Assembly (NCBI GenBank): GCA_020633495.1
Contig: JACKDR010000007.1
Span: 248,001 to 312,000 of the forward strand
Origin: Kofleriaceae bacterium
GTDB lineage: Bacteria; Myxococcota_A; Polyangia; Haliangiales; Haliangiaceae
Length of the DNA stretch: 64,000 nucleotides
Direction of reading: 5' to 3'
The position numbers were made by a program, and so were the translations under genes. Numbering within the stretch: the first letter of the stretch is position 1; the number at the start of each line of letters is the position of its first letter. This document shows positions 46,214 through 59,157 of the stretch, one piece after another. The notes beneath the pieces were generated by a model. It did not search any database, had not been told where the DNA came from, and saw only the letters and a program-made list of their open reading frames with translations.

Positions 46214-47755
46214 TCAGAACTCGCGCCAGGCGTCGAACCAGGCGCCGCTGGTGGCGTCGTCGATCCCGGCGCGGCGGCTGAGGGTGAGGAAGGCCTCACC
46301 GACCTCCTCGCGATCGACGGTGTCGAGGCCGTGGCGATCGCCGAGGCGGTTGAAGGCGTCGACCAACGCGCGCAGAGCGGCCTCGGTCGTGCGCCGCGAC
46401 CGGGCGCCGTCGAGCGCGGCGCACGCGGTGCGCCACGCCGCGGCGGCGGCGCGCCCGACCGCGGCCGCGCGATCGACCCAGTCGCGGAACGGGTTGTCGA
46501 GGTTGGCGGACAGCCAGGCGTCGGTCTTGCCGCCGCGTAGCTCGACGGAGGCGACGCCCGCGAGCCGGGCCCGCAGGGCGGCGGCGTCGGCCTTGCGGTG
46601 GCCGTCGATCGACGCCGAGGTCAGCGCCGGCCATGCGGTCGCGGCGGCCGGGAACGCGGCCGCGTCCAGGCCGTAGCAGTGGATCAGCTCGAGCCGGCGC
46701 AGCGCGGTCAGCGCGGCGAGGCGCTCGACGCCGTCGAGCGTGACGGCGTCGCCGTGGACGTGCAGCCGGGTCAGCGCCGTCCAGGTCGCGATCGCCGCGG
46801 CGTCGACGCGCCGCGCGCCCCACACGTGCAGCGCGTCGAGGCGCGCGAGCCCGCCGGCCGGCAACGCCAGGCGGCCGTCGTCGTCGGGGCCGACCCACAG
46901 CTCGAGTCGGCGGCCGTCGCCGGCCTGGTGGCAGGTCAGGTGTCGCGCGTCGCCACGGACCCGCAGCGTCGTCACGGACGGTGGCAGGTGCAGGGTCAGC
47001 GGCGCCGCCAGCGTGGTCGCGAACGTCGTGATCGTCAGCTCGCGCAGGTCGATCGTCGCCTGGCCATGGGCCGACCACGACAGCTCGGCGATCATCGGGC
47101 GGGCGCGCAGGTGCCCGATCACGCCGGGGTCGTCGCCGTCGTAGTCGAGCTCGGTCAGGCAGCCGAGGTCGTCGAGCCCGGCCCAGCGCAGCGCGGTGCC
47201 GGGCGGCAGCGCGGCGGCGTCGACGTGGAGCCGGGCGCGGTCGGCGCGCGCGGTCACGGTCAGGGCGCCGAGGTCGAGCGTCACGTCGTCACGGCGCCGG
47301 TGCGCGGCCTTGTACGCGGCGCGCGCCGCCGCGGGCAGGGCGAGCCAGCGGGCCTGGCCGCCGATCTCGCCGCCGACGCCGTCCCACGAGCCGTGGGCGT
47401 TGCAGGCGCCGAGCCCGGGAGGCACGGGCAACGCGCCGAGCGGCACGAACGTCGACGGCGGCGCCGGCGTGACGTGGCGCCAGGCCAGATCGCCGTCCCA
47501 GGCGTGATGATCGACGCGCAGCGGCGGCGCGTCGCGGACGTCGTCGAGCGTCGGCCGGACGTCGCCGAGCCACTGTAGCGACAGCGCGACCGGCCCGCCG
47601 TCGTCGACGGCCACCACCTGGCACGCGGTCCAGCGGTCGTCGCCGAGCGGCACCGCGAGCACGTCGCCGAGCGCGACCGGTGGCGGTGAGGGCGCCGGCG
47701 GCCGGGCGACGGGCCTGACCCGCGAGGGCGATGACGTCCGGGCCTTGAGTCCCAC
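46214..47755 (-). CDS. Imm26-like domain protein with leucine-rich-repeat-like region
   Basis: The product is 513 residues. After a Pro/Arg-rich N-terminus, residues ~27-115 (VALGDVLAVPLGDDRWTACQVV, ending WRHVTPAPPSTFVPLG) resemble the Imm26 immunity fold (GdvfaiPL...V start, W...P...P end). A central ~180-400 region has repeating leucine-rich strands (ALTRLHVHGDAVTLDGVERLAALTALRRLELIHCYGL), and the C-terminal ~90 residues are helical. There is no signal peptide, so it is cytosolic. Imm26 proteins are found in polymorphic toxin loci, but no toxin gene is visible here. The Imm26 assignment is by pattern only. The gene's promoter region is the AT-rich gap shared with the TetR gene. Confidence 0.6.
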   Translation of the reverse strand: MGLKARTSSPSRVRPVARPPAPSPPPVALGDVLAVPLGDDRWTACQVVAVDDGGPVALSLQWLGDVRPTLDDVRDAPPLRVDHHAWDGDLAWRHVTPAPPSTFVPLGALPVPPGLGACNAHGSWDGVGGEIGGQARWLALPAAARAAYKAAHRRRDDVTLDLGALTVTARADRARLHVDAAALPPGTALRWAGLDDLGCLTELDYDGDDPGVIGHLRARPMIAELSWSAHGQATIDLRELTITTFATTLAAPLTLHLPPSVTTLRVRGDARHLTCHQAGDGRRLELWVGPDDDGRLALPAGGLARLDALHVWGARRVDAAAIATWTALTRLHVHGDAVTLDGVERLAALTALRRLELIHCYGLDAAAFPAAATAWPALTSASIDGHRKADAAALRARLAGVASVELRGGKTDAWLSANLDNPFRDWVDRAAAVGRAAAAAWRTACAALDGARSRRTTEAALRALVDAFNRLGDRHGLDTVDREEVGEAFLTLSRRAGIDDATSGAWFDAWREF

Positions 47756-47869
47756 GCCGCCAGCATCGCACGCGGGCGCAGCGCCCTCCGACCGGTACCG
47801 GCACGCCCGCGATTCGACGCGATCTGGGACAAATAATCAAATATTTACAGAAACTTGAGAACGTTCCGG

Positions 47870-47914
47870 TTGACACGCCCCAATGTCATGCAAATGCTTC
47901 AAGCAAATGCTTCA
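47870..47914 (+). promoter_or_regulatory. Promoter with tandem operator repeats for the TetR-ABC operon
   Basis: TTGACA at 47870-47875 and AATGCT at 47893-47898 form a -35/-10 pair with 17-bp spacing. Two copies of GCAAATGCTTCA (47890-47901 and 47903-47914) overlap and follow the -10; AAGCA and TGCTT within them form a palindrome. An AT-rich patch (47831-47850) lies upstream. The layout fits TetR autorepression. Confidence 0.6.
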
Positions 47915-47932
47915 CATCGCCAAGGCGAGCCC

Positions 47933-48523
47933 GTGACCCCGTCGCCGCAGGAGCTCGGCGAGCAGACCCGGCAGAAGATCATCGCCGCCACGATCCTGCT
48001 GGTCGCCGAGCAGGGCTGGCACGGCGTCACCACGCGCGCGGTCGCCGAGCGCGCGGGCGTCAACAACGCCGCGGTCAACTACCACTTCTCGACCAAGGCC
48101 GACCTGCTGCGCGAGGCCGCCGCCGCCAACCTCGAGGCCGAGTTCGGCCAGGCCATGAAGGCCATGGTCATGGCGCCGTCGATGGCGCAGGGCCTGCGCC
48201 TGATGATGGGCTTCTTCGCCGCGATCGATCTCAAGCAGCCGTCGATGGTGATGCTGCTCGAGACCATGATGCAGTCGTCGCGCGACGAGCCGCTGCGGCA
48301 GAACCTGATGAAGGTCCTCGCCGAGGCGCGCCAGCAGATGGCCGACCGCATCGCCGCCGACCAGGCGGCCGGCACGGTCGCCGGCGACCGCGATCCCTTG
48401 ATCCTCGCCACCGTCCTGGCCGCCCTGATCGACGGCCTGCTCTTGCATCGCATGGTCGACCCGTCGGTCGACATCGCCCGCAGCTGTGTCGCTGCGATCG
48501 AAGCGCTCCTGGAGACCCCATGA
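47933..48523 (+). CDS. TetR/AcrR-family regulator of the ABC exporter operon
   Basis: From GTG 47933 the product is 196 residues, a typical TetR length. The HTH is GVTTRAVAERAGVNNAAVNYHFSTKADLLREA (~27-60). The C-terminal helical domain is rich in Met (AMKAMVMAPSMAQGLRLMMGF, MVMLLETMMQSS), suggesting a hydrophobic ligand pocket. I prefer this start to the earlier in-frame TTG at 47855, because the promoter and operator repeats occupy 47870-47914. The ATGA overlap with the ATPase gene makes it the first gene of a TetR-ATPase-permease operon. It presumably represses the operon until an exported compound binds. Confidence 0.88.
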   Translation: MTPSPQELGEQTRQKIIAATILLVAEQGWHGVTTRAVAERAGVNNAAVNYHFSTKADLLREAAAANLEAEFGQAMKAMVMAPSMAQGLRLMMGFFAAIDLKQPSMVMLLETMMQSSRDEPLRQNLMKVLAEARQQMADRIAADQAAGTVAGDRDPLILATVLAALIDGLLLHRMVDPSVDIARSCVAAIEALLETP

Positions 48524-49287
48524 CCACTGCCACGTCCGCGTCCCCCTCCTCGTCCTCCTCGGCTGGCGCCACCACCGGCGCCGCCATCCACGTCCGCGGC
48601 GCCGCGCGCACCTTCGGCAAGGGCGCCAGCGCCGTCCACGCCCTGCGCGGCGTCGACCTCGACGTCGAGCCCGGCGAGCTCGCGGTGCTGCTGGGACCCA
48701 GCGGCTCCGGCAAGACCACGCTGCTCAACCTGCTCGGCGGCATCGAGAGCGCCACCGACGGCCGCGTCGAGGTCGCCGGTCGTGACCTCGGCGGCCTCGA
48801 CGACGAGGCCCGCACCACCTACCGCCGCGACACCCTCGGCTTCGTCTTCCAGTTCTACAACCTGGTGCCGACCCTGACCGCGCGCGAGAACGTCGCGCTG
48901 ATCCTCGAGCTGGTCGGCGTCGACGACCCCGACGCCCGCGCCGAGCAGGCGCTGCGCGCCGTCGGCCTCGGCGAGCGGCTCGACCGCTTCCCCGCCGAGC
49001 TGTCGGGCGGCGAGCAGCAGCGCGTCGCGATCGCCCGCGCGATCGCCAAGGACCCGTCGCTGCTGCTGTGCGACGAGCCCACCGGCGCCCTCGATCTCGA
49101 GACCGGGCGGGTCGTGCTGGCCCTGCTGCGCAAGCTCAACCGCGAGTCGGGCCGGACCATCGTCATCGTCACGCACAACGTCGCGATCGGCGCGATGGCC
49201 GACCGGGTCGTGCGCATGCGCTCCGGCGAGATCGTCGAGACCACCGTCAACCCGTCACCGATCGCGCCGGAGGAGGTGACCTGGTGA
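48520..49287 (+). CDS. ABC transporter ATPase, MacB/LolD type
   Basis: The product is 255 residues. A Ser/Ala-rich N-terminus of ~25 residues precedes the nucleotide-binding domain: Walker A LLGPSGSGKTTLLNLLGG, the characteristic FVFQFYNLVPTLTARENV Q-loop of the MacB/LolD/FtsE group, signature LSGGEQQRVAIARAI and Walker B LLLCDEPTGALD, then IVIVTHNVAIG. It would drive the adjacent FtsX-like permease. Such systems export macrolides, peptides or lipoproteins, or act mechanically on periplasmic partners, rather than importing substrates. Overlaps with TetR (ATGA) and permease (GTGA) show a single operon. Confidence 0.92.
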   Translation: MTTATSASPSSSSSAGATTGAAIHVRGAARTFGKGASAVHALRGVDLDVEPGELAVLLGPSGSGKTTLLNLLGGIESATDGRVEVAGRDLGGLDDEARTTYRRDTLGFVFQFYNLVPTLTARENVALILELVGVDDPDARAEQALRAVGLGERLDRFPAELSGGEQQRVAIARAIAKDPSLLLCDEPTGALDLETGRVVLALLRKLNRESGRTIVIVTHNVAIGAMADRVVRMRSGEIVETTVNPSPIAPEEVTW

Positions 49288-51629
49288 GGCTCCTCCGCCG
49301 CAAGCTGACCCGCGATCTGCGCCGCCAGCGCGCCCAGAGCATCGCGATCGGCCTGACCATCTTCCTCGGCACGATGCTGGCGGTGCTATCGGCCGGCGCC
49401 TATCGCGACCTCGACGCCAGCTACGCCAAGATGTTCGAGGTCACCGGGTTCGCCGACCTGTGGATCACCGGCGGCGACGTCGAGGCGATCGCCGCCGAGG
49501 CCCAGGACACCGCCGGCGTCGCGACCGCGCAGGCGCGCCGCGTCGTCGACGTCCCGTTCGAGGTCGCCGACCGTCGCTTCATGGGCCGGGTCGTCGAGGT
49601 CGTCGCCGGCTCGCCGGTGGGCCAGGTCCTGGTCACCGCCGGGCAGCCGCTCGATCCCGCGGATCCCGACGGCGTCCTGGTCGAGCAGCACCTCGCCGCC
49701 CACGACCACCTGCACCCCGGCGACCACGTCGCCGTGCTGGTCGACGGCGCCTGGCACCCGGTCACCGTGCGCGGCATCGCCGCGTCGGCGGAGTACATCT
49801 GGCCGGCGCGCAGCCGCCAGGACGTCCTGCCGCCGCCCGGCAGCTTCGGCGTCATCTTCAGCGGCCCGGCGCTGGCGGCGTCGCTGTCGCCGGCGCCCAC
49901 CGAGGTCGCGGTCCGGTTCGTCCCCGATCCCTCGCACGCCGTCGCGACCCGGGTCCGCGCGGTCGCCGACGCCCACGGCGCCGCCGGCATCATGACCCGC
50001 GACGAGCAGCCGTCCAACGCGACGCTGCGCGAGGACATCGACGGCTTCAAGGAGATGGCGCTGATGTTCCCGGGCCTGTTCCTGCTGGCGGCGGCGCTCG
50101 CCACCGCGGTGCTGCTGTCGCGGCGGGTCCGCACCGAGCGCACGGTGATCGGGACGCTGCGCGCCTGCGGCTTCTCGCGCCGCCAGATCATCTGGCACTA
50201 CCTGGGCCACGGCATCGGGCTGGGCCTGGTCGGCGCGATCCCGGGCGCGATCGTCGGGCAGTTCGCCGCCGGCGCCGCCACCTCCGCGTACACCGCGGCG
50301 ATCGACGTGCCGGTCACGGTCACCCGCTTCCACCCCGACTTCCTCGGCCTCGCCGTGCTGTTCGGCCTGCTCACCGGCGTCGTCGCGGCGCTGGGCCCGG
50401 CGCGCGCCGCGGCGCGGATCGCGCCGGCTCAGGCCATGCGCGGCGTCATCCCCGAGACCGACGGCGCCAAGCGCCCGCTGCTCGAGCGCATCTTCCCGCC
50501 GCTGGGGCGGCTGCCCGCGCGCTGGCGGCTGATCACCCGCAACCTGGGCCGCAACCGACGCCGCACGATCTCGACGATGCTGGGCGTGATCCTGGCGGCG
50601 ACGCTGATCCTGGTGTCGTGGGGGATGATCGACTCGACCAAGGCGATGCTGCACCGCCAGTTCGACGTCATCGAGCAGCGCGACGCCACGCTCTACATCG
50701 ACGGCATGGTCGGCGTCGACGCGCTGGCCACCGCCGCGGCCGGGCTCGACGGCGTCGCCGCGGTCGAGCCGATGCTCGAGCAGCCGGTGACGCTGCGCGG
50801 CCCGCACGGCGACTACGCCACCGCGCTGACCGCGCTGCCCGCCGACACGGTCATGCACCGCTACCTCGACCACGACCGCGCCCTCCACCTCGGCGACGGC
50901 GTCCTGCTGGGGCGCGCCGCGGCCGCCAAGCTCGGCGTCCACAGCGGCGACGAGATCACGCTCGACCTGCCGGCCAGCGGCGGCCACTTCACCGCCCGGG
51001 TCGACGGCTTCGTCGACGAGCCGCTGGGCACGCTGGCCTACGCGTCGCTGGCGGCGGTCCGCGCCGGCACCGGCGAGGCGCCGGCGGTCAACGGCGTCGC
51101 GGTCCGGTTCGCGCCGGGGGCCGACCGCGCCCGGACCCTGGCGGCGCTGCGCACGCTGCCCGGCGTCGCGGTGGTCCAGGACACCCACGCGATGATCGAC
51201 GCGGCCAACGACTTCATGGGGCTCCTGTACGCGTTCGTCGGCGTCATGCTGCTGCTCGGCAGCGCGCTCGCGTTCACGATCCTGTTCGTGACGATGACCG
51301 TCAACATCGCCGAGCGCACCACCGAGCTGGCGACGATGCGCGCCAGCGGCGTGTCGCTGCGCCGGATCGCGCAGCTCGTGACCTCCGAGAACCTGCTGGT
51401 GACGGTGCTGGGCGTCGTGCCCGGGCTGATCGTCGGCGTCCTCGCCGCCCAGGCGTTCCTGGCGTCGTTCTCCAGCGACCTGTTCAAGATGTCGCTGCAG
51501 CTGTCGTGGGTGACCCTGGTCGTCACCGCCGGCGCGCTGGTCGCGACCGCGCTCTTGTCGCAGCTGCCCGGCCTGCGCGCGGTGCGCAAGCTCGACATCG
51601 CCAAGGTCGTGCGCGAGCGCTCGGCGTAG
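49284..51629 (+). CDS. FtsX/MacB-type ABC transporter permease (two-module)
   Basis: From GTG 49284 the product is 781 residues. It has two FtsX modules: TM1 near residue 20 (AIGLTIFLGTMLAVLSAGAY), a large extracytoplasmic domain, three helices at ~260-400 (LFLLAAALATAVLLSRRVRTERTVIGTLRACGFSRRQ), a second entry helix at ~430 (ISTMLGVILAATLILVSWGMI), a second extracytoplasmic domain and three final helices (FTILFVTMTVNIAERTTELATMRASG, VLGVVPGLIVGVLAAQAFL). This is the layout of predicted lipoprotein-type exporters. GGAGGAGGTG upstream is a strong Shine-Dalgarno. No periplasmic adaptor gene is adjacent. It ends before a 332-bp non-coding repeat region. Confidence 0.9.
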   Translation: MRLLRRKLTRDLRRQRAQSIAIGLTIFLGTMLAVLSAGAYRDLDASYAKMFEVTGFADLWITGGDVEAIAAEAQDTAGVATAQARRVVDVPFEVADRRFMGRVVEVVAGSPVGQVLVTAGQPLDPADPDGVLVEQHLAAHDHLHPGDHVAVLVDGAWHPVTVRGIAASAEYIWPARSRQDVLPPPGSFGVIFSGPALAASLSPAPTEVAVRFVPDPSHAVATRVRAVADAHGAAGIMTRDEQPSNATLREDIDGFKEMALMFPGLFLLAAALATAVLLSRRVRTERTVIGTLRACGFSRRQIIWHYLGHGIGLGLVGAIPGAIVGQFAAGAATSAYTAAIDVPVTVTRFHPDFLGLAVLFGLLTGVVAALGPARAAARIAPAQAMRGVIPETDGAKRPLLERIFPPLGRLPARWRLITRNLGRNRRRTISTMLGVILAATLILVSWGMIDSTKAMLHRQFDVIEQRDATLYIDGMVGVDALATAAAGLDGVAAVEPMLEQPVTLRGPHGDYATALTALPADTVMHRYLDHDRALHLGDGVLLGRAAAAKLGVHSGDEITLDLPASGGHFTARVDGFVDEPLGTLAYASLAAVRAGTGEAPAVNGVAVRFAPGADRARTLAALRTLPGVAVVQDTHAMIDAANDFMGLLYAFVGVMLLLGSALAFTILFVTMTVNIAERTTELATMRASGVSLRRIAQLVTSENLLVTVLGVVPGLIVGVLAAQAFLASFSSDLFKMSLQLSWVTLVVTAGALVATALLSQLPGLRAVRKLDIAKVVRERSA

Positions 51630-51664
51630 CGGCGGTGCCCCGACGGTGGTCGCCCCGGCGGCCG

Positions 51665-51819
51665 CCCCTCGACGCCGGCCTCGGTGCTGCGCACCGAGGC
51701 CTCCGCTCGGGGTGAGCGATCCAGGGGCGGCCCGACGGAGCGCGCACCGGCGCCCGCCCCCTCGACGCCGGCCTCGGTGCTGCGCACCGAGGCCTCCGCT
51801 CGGGGTGAGCGATCCAGGG
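51665..51819 (+). repeat. Two direct copies of a 62-bp dispersed palindromic repeat
   Basis: Copies at 51665-51726 and 51758-51819 are identical by eye and 93 bp apart. Each holds a perfect hairpin (GCCTCGGTGC with GCACCGAGGC, 3-base loop) between CCCTCGAC and CTCGGGGTGAGCGA arms. With the copy at 51841 they fill the 332-bp gap 51630-51961, which has no supported gene. Confidence 0.85.
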
Positions 51820-51840
51820 CCCCCGCGTCCCCCGCGCGAC

Positions 51841-51908
51841 GTCGAGGCTCTCGCTCACCCCGAGCGCAGCCCGAGCGGCGAAGCCGCGAGGGCGGAGTCG
51901 AGGGGGCG
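51841..51908 (-). repeat. Third, inverted copy of the dispersed repeat family
   Basis: On the minus strand this copy keeps the CCCTCGACT start and CTCGGGGTGAGCGA end of the family but has a different central hairpin (GCGGC-TTC-GCCGC). It closely resembles the copy at 62591-62654. Confidence 0.75.
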
Positions 51909-51943
51909 TGACGCGGTGCGACCGCGGCTGGCGCGTAGCGGCG

Positions 51944-51962
51944 GCCGGCGAGGCTCGCCGGC
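51944..51962. terminator. Hairpin at the end of the convergent genes
   Basis: GCCGGCGAG and CTCGCCGGC form a 9-bp perfect stem with a one-base centre, touching the stop codon of the minus-strand gene at 51962. It could terminate transcripts from both directions; no T-tract is present. Confidence 0.4.
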
Positions 51963-53595
51963 TACGGCAGCTCGACCGCGCCGATCGTGCACGGCTCGCC
52001 GCGGGGCTCGCCGCGCTGGTCGGTCGGCGGGCAGCCGGTGCCAGCGGGCAGCCCGGCGGCGCCCGGCAGCGCCGTCGGGGTCGGGCCGCCGTGATCGCCG
52101 AGCGCGCCCATCTGGGGATCCATCCGGGTGATGCCCGGCGTGCACTCCATGTCGTCCTGGACGCCCATCGGCCACTGCACGTTGTGATCGCCGCTGGCCG
52201 GCGGCGACGCGTAGCTCGAGCCGGTGCAGTTGAGCGGCGTGTAGACGTTCTCGGCGTCGTTGGCGAGGATCGTGTTGCGGATCGTCAGCGACGACGCGTT
52301 CCACACCGCCGCCCCGAACTGGGCGCTGTTGCCGGTGATCGTGCAGTTGAGCAGCGTCCCGGTGGTGCCGTCGCCGATCGTCACGCCGGCGGCGACGCCG
52401 CGCTCGGTGAACGGATCGCGCGGGTAGGTCGCGTTGCCGGTGATCGTGACGTTGGTGAGGTCGGCGGTGGCGGCGGCGGCGCCGTGGGCGAGGATCCACA
52501 CGCCGGCGCTCGAGCGGGCCCGGTTGCCGGCCACCGTCGAGCTGGTCATCGTGACGTGGACGCCCTGCAGGTACAGCGCGCCGGCGCCGCTGGGCAGGTC
52601 GGCCTCGGCGCCGCTGCGGTCCCGGGCCTCGTTGTCGAGGAAGGCGCTCCGGTGGATCTCGTTGGGCTCGCTCTGGTAGCCGGTGCGGAAGATCGCGCCG
52701 CCGAACGCGCCCGACGAGTTGTCGGCGAAGGTGCTGCCGCAGACGTAGAGCGCGCGGCCCTGGCCGTCCATCGACACCGCGCCGCCGTTGCCGCCCTGGC
52801 CGAGCTGCTGGCCGTTCTCGACGTAGTTGGCGCCGTTGCCGGTGGCGACGTTGCCCGACAGCGTCGTGTTGACGACGGTGAGCGCGCTGCCCAGCATGCG
52901 ATCGCGCCGCCGTTGGACGCGCGGTTGCCCGAGAACACGCTGCCGGTGACGGTCAGCGCGCCGACGCCGATGCCGTAGATCGCGCCGCCGGCGACGTCGG
53001 GCCCGAGCTCGGCGGCCTGGTTGTCGAGGAACTGGCTGTCGATGACGGTGACGCTGCCGCCGACGAAGTAGATCGCGCCGCCGCCGCCGTCGAGCAGCGC
53101 GCCCTCGGCGTGGCCGTCGCGCAGGGTCAGCCGCTGCACCGTCAGGTTCGGGCCGGTGGCCTCGAAGTTGCCGGTGTTCATGTCGACGATCCGCACCGCG
53201 CCGCCGCCGCTGAGCGTGACCGTGCCGCCGCCGTCGAGCACGGCGTCGCCGCCGAGGGTCAACGACGACGTCACCGTGATCGTCACCGGGTCGGCGCCGC
53301 ACGCGAACGTCGTGACGCCGCCGGCGGCCAGCGCCGCGCGCAGCGCCGCCTCGGTGCAGCTCGCCGCCGAGCCGTCACCGACGACGTGGTCCGGGCTGGA
53401 GGTGTCGACCAGCGCCACCGGCTCGTCGCACACCGTCGGCGGCGGCGGTGGCGGGGTCGCCGCGTCGGGAGGCGGGGCGTCGTCGCCGCCGACGTCGTCG
53501 CCGCCGCTGCCACCGCCGCACCCGGCCAGGGTGGCGGCGGCCGTGACGACCAGCGCGCAGGCGCGCGCCGAGAGCTGCAGGACCCGCTGGCGCAT
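51962..53595 (-). pseudogene. Right-handed beta-helix (choice-of-anchor type) lipoprotein gene with a frameshift
   Basis: Coding begins at ATG 53595 with a signal and lipobox LAGC (Cys26), a Gly/Asp/Pro linker, then right-handed beta-helix repeats (VTVIDSQFLDN, GGAIYGIGVGALTVTGSVFSGNRASNGGAIA). Near 52900 this frame breaks down and another frame continues the same pattern (SALTVVNTTLSGNVATG, TSSTVAGNRARS, LTNVTITGNAT, LTIRNTILAND), ending GEPCTIGAVELP, the usual end of choice-of-anchor Q proteins. The total length is 3n+2, so one base is missing, around 52895-52900. Restored, it would be a ~544-residue surface beta-helix lipoprotein, perhaps a polysaccharide-binding protein. Error versus real inactivation cannot be decided here. 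Confidence 0.75.
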
Positions 53596-53618
53596 GGCGA
53601 CCTCCGCCGCCGAGCGTA

Positions 53619-58269
<4,651 letters not shown>

Positions 58270-58270
<1 letters not shown>

Positions 58271-58890
58271 TACAGCTCGACCTCGGCCGGCGCGATGACC
58301 GTGCGATCGACGCCGTCGGCGAGCGCCGGCAGCTTGGCGCTGGTGGCGCGCCAGCCGTGGTGGCGCAGCGTGCCCTTGAACGGCGGCTCGCCGCGGGCCT
58401 CGCCGACCAGCCGGATCTCGGCCGGGTCGAAGCCCTTGGGCACCGTGATGCGCTCCTCCTCCTCGCCGGGCAGCACCGCCTCGAGCGTGAAGTGGCCGTC
58501 GAGCACCTTCTTGCAGCCGCGGTGGATGTCGCGGGCGGCGGCGCCGATCGAGGCGTCGTCGTGGCCGTCGAGGGACTCGGTGAGGAAGTCGACCAGCCGG
58601 CCCTCGCGCTGCAGCAGGGTCAGCATGGCGAGCGCGCCGTCCTTGTGGTGCTGGGCCAGGTTCTTGGGCCGGTCGTCGCGCGGCGGCGCCTCGGCCTTCC
58701 TGGGCTCGGGCTTGGCCGGCTCGGCCTTCTTGGGCTCGGGCTTGGGCTCGGGCTTGGGCTCGGCCTTGGGCTCGGCCTTGGGCGCCGGCAGCGCGAGCGC
58801 GCCCTCGGGCAGGTAGGCGGCGGCTTCCGCCGGCAGCTTCTTGCCGAACAGCAGCCGGAAGAAGCAGGAGAACGCGAGGGCGATGCGCAT
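58270..58890 (-). CDS. DUF2760 family protein
   Basis: The product is 206 residues. A hydrophobic N-terminus (MRIALAFSCFFRLLFGKKLP) resembles a weak membrane anchor. A Lys/Glu/Pro/Ala-rich linker (repeats of KAEPKPEP, ~37-70) leads to the DUF2760 domain: ALAMLTLLQREGRLVDFLTESLDGHDDASIGAAARDIHRGCKKVL and EEERITVPKGFDPAEIRLVG, ending FKGTLRHHGWRA. DUF2760 genes are commonly found next to non-canonical Hsp70 genes like those downstream; the biochemical role is unknown. Its stop overlaps the GTG of the first Hsp70 gene. It is the first gene of the operon. Confidence 0.85.
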
Positions 58891-59136
58891 GATCTATGGA
58901 TCCGGGGGCGAGGGGCCGGGAGCGGGGGCGCGCCAGAAGGGGCGCCCGGCGCCGCGGCGCGTTGTGGGTTAAACCGCGACCCCGGGCAAGTCAAGCCTCG
59001 GAAATCTGAGCCGACCGGGGCCCCCGGCCAGTCCGATCGGCCAGTTGCGGCGGCGTCCCGGCTGGCGCGTCCCTTGCTGAACCGTGCGCCGAGCGCGCGG
59101 GGCTCACGAGGAACCCCACGGCTCGCACCACTCGCC

Positions 59137-59142
59137 TACTAT
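59137..59142 (+). promoter_or_regulatory. Putative -10 element of the Cys-rich lipoprotein gene
   Basis: TACTAT lies nine bases before an in-frame GTG (59152) and 15 before the ATG (59158). The rest of the 267-bp gap 58891-59157 shows no supported gene. Confidence 0.4.
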
Positions 59143-59157
59143 CGTCACGAGGTGTCC

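Noticed and set aside
51665..51819. CRISPR-like repeats
   Set aside because: Only two direct copies with a 31-bp gap, strong internal palindrome, a 62-bp unit and no cas genes.
51630..51961. Possible attachment site or mobile element made by the direct repeats
   Set aside because: No integrase, transposase or tRNA is nearby and other copies lie elsewhere in the window, which fits a dispersed REP-like family better.
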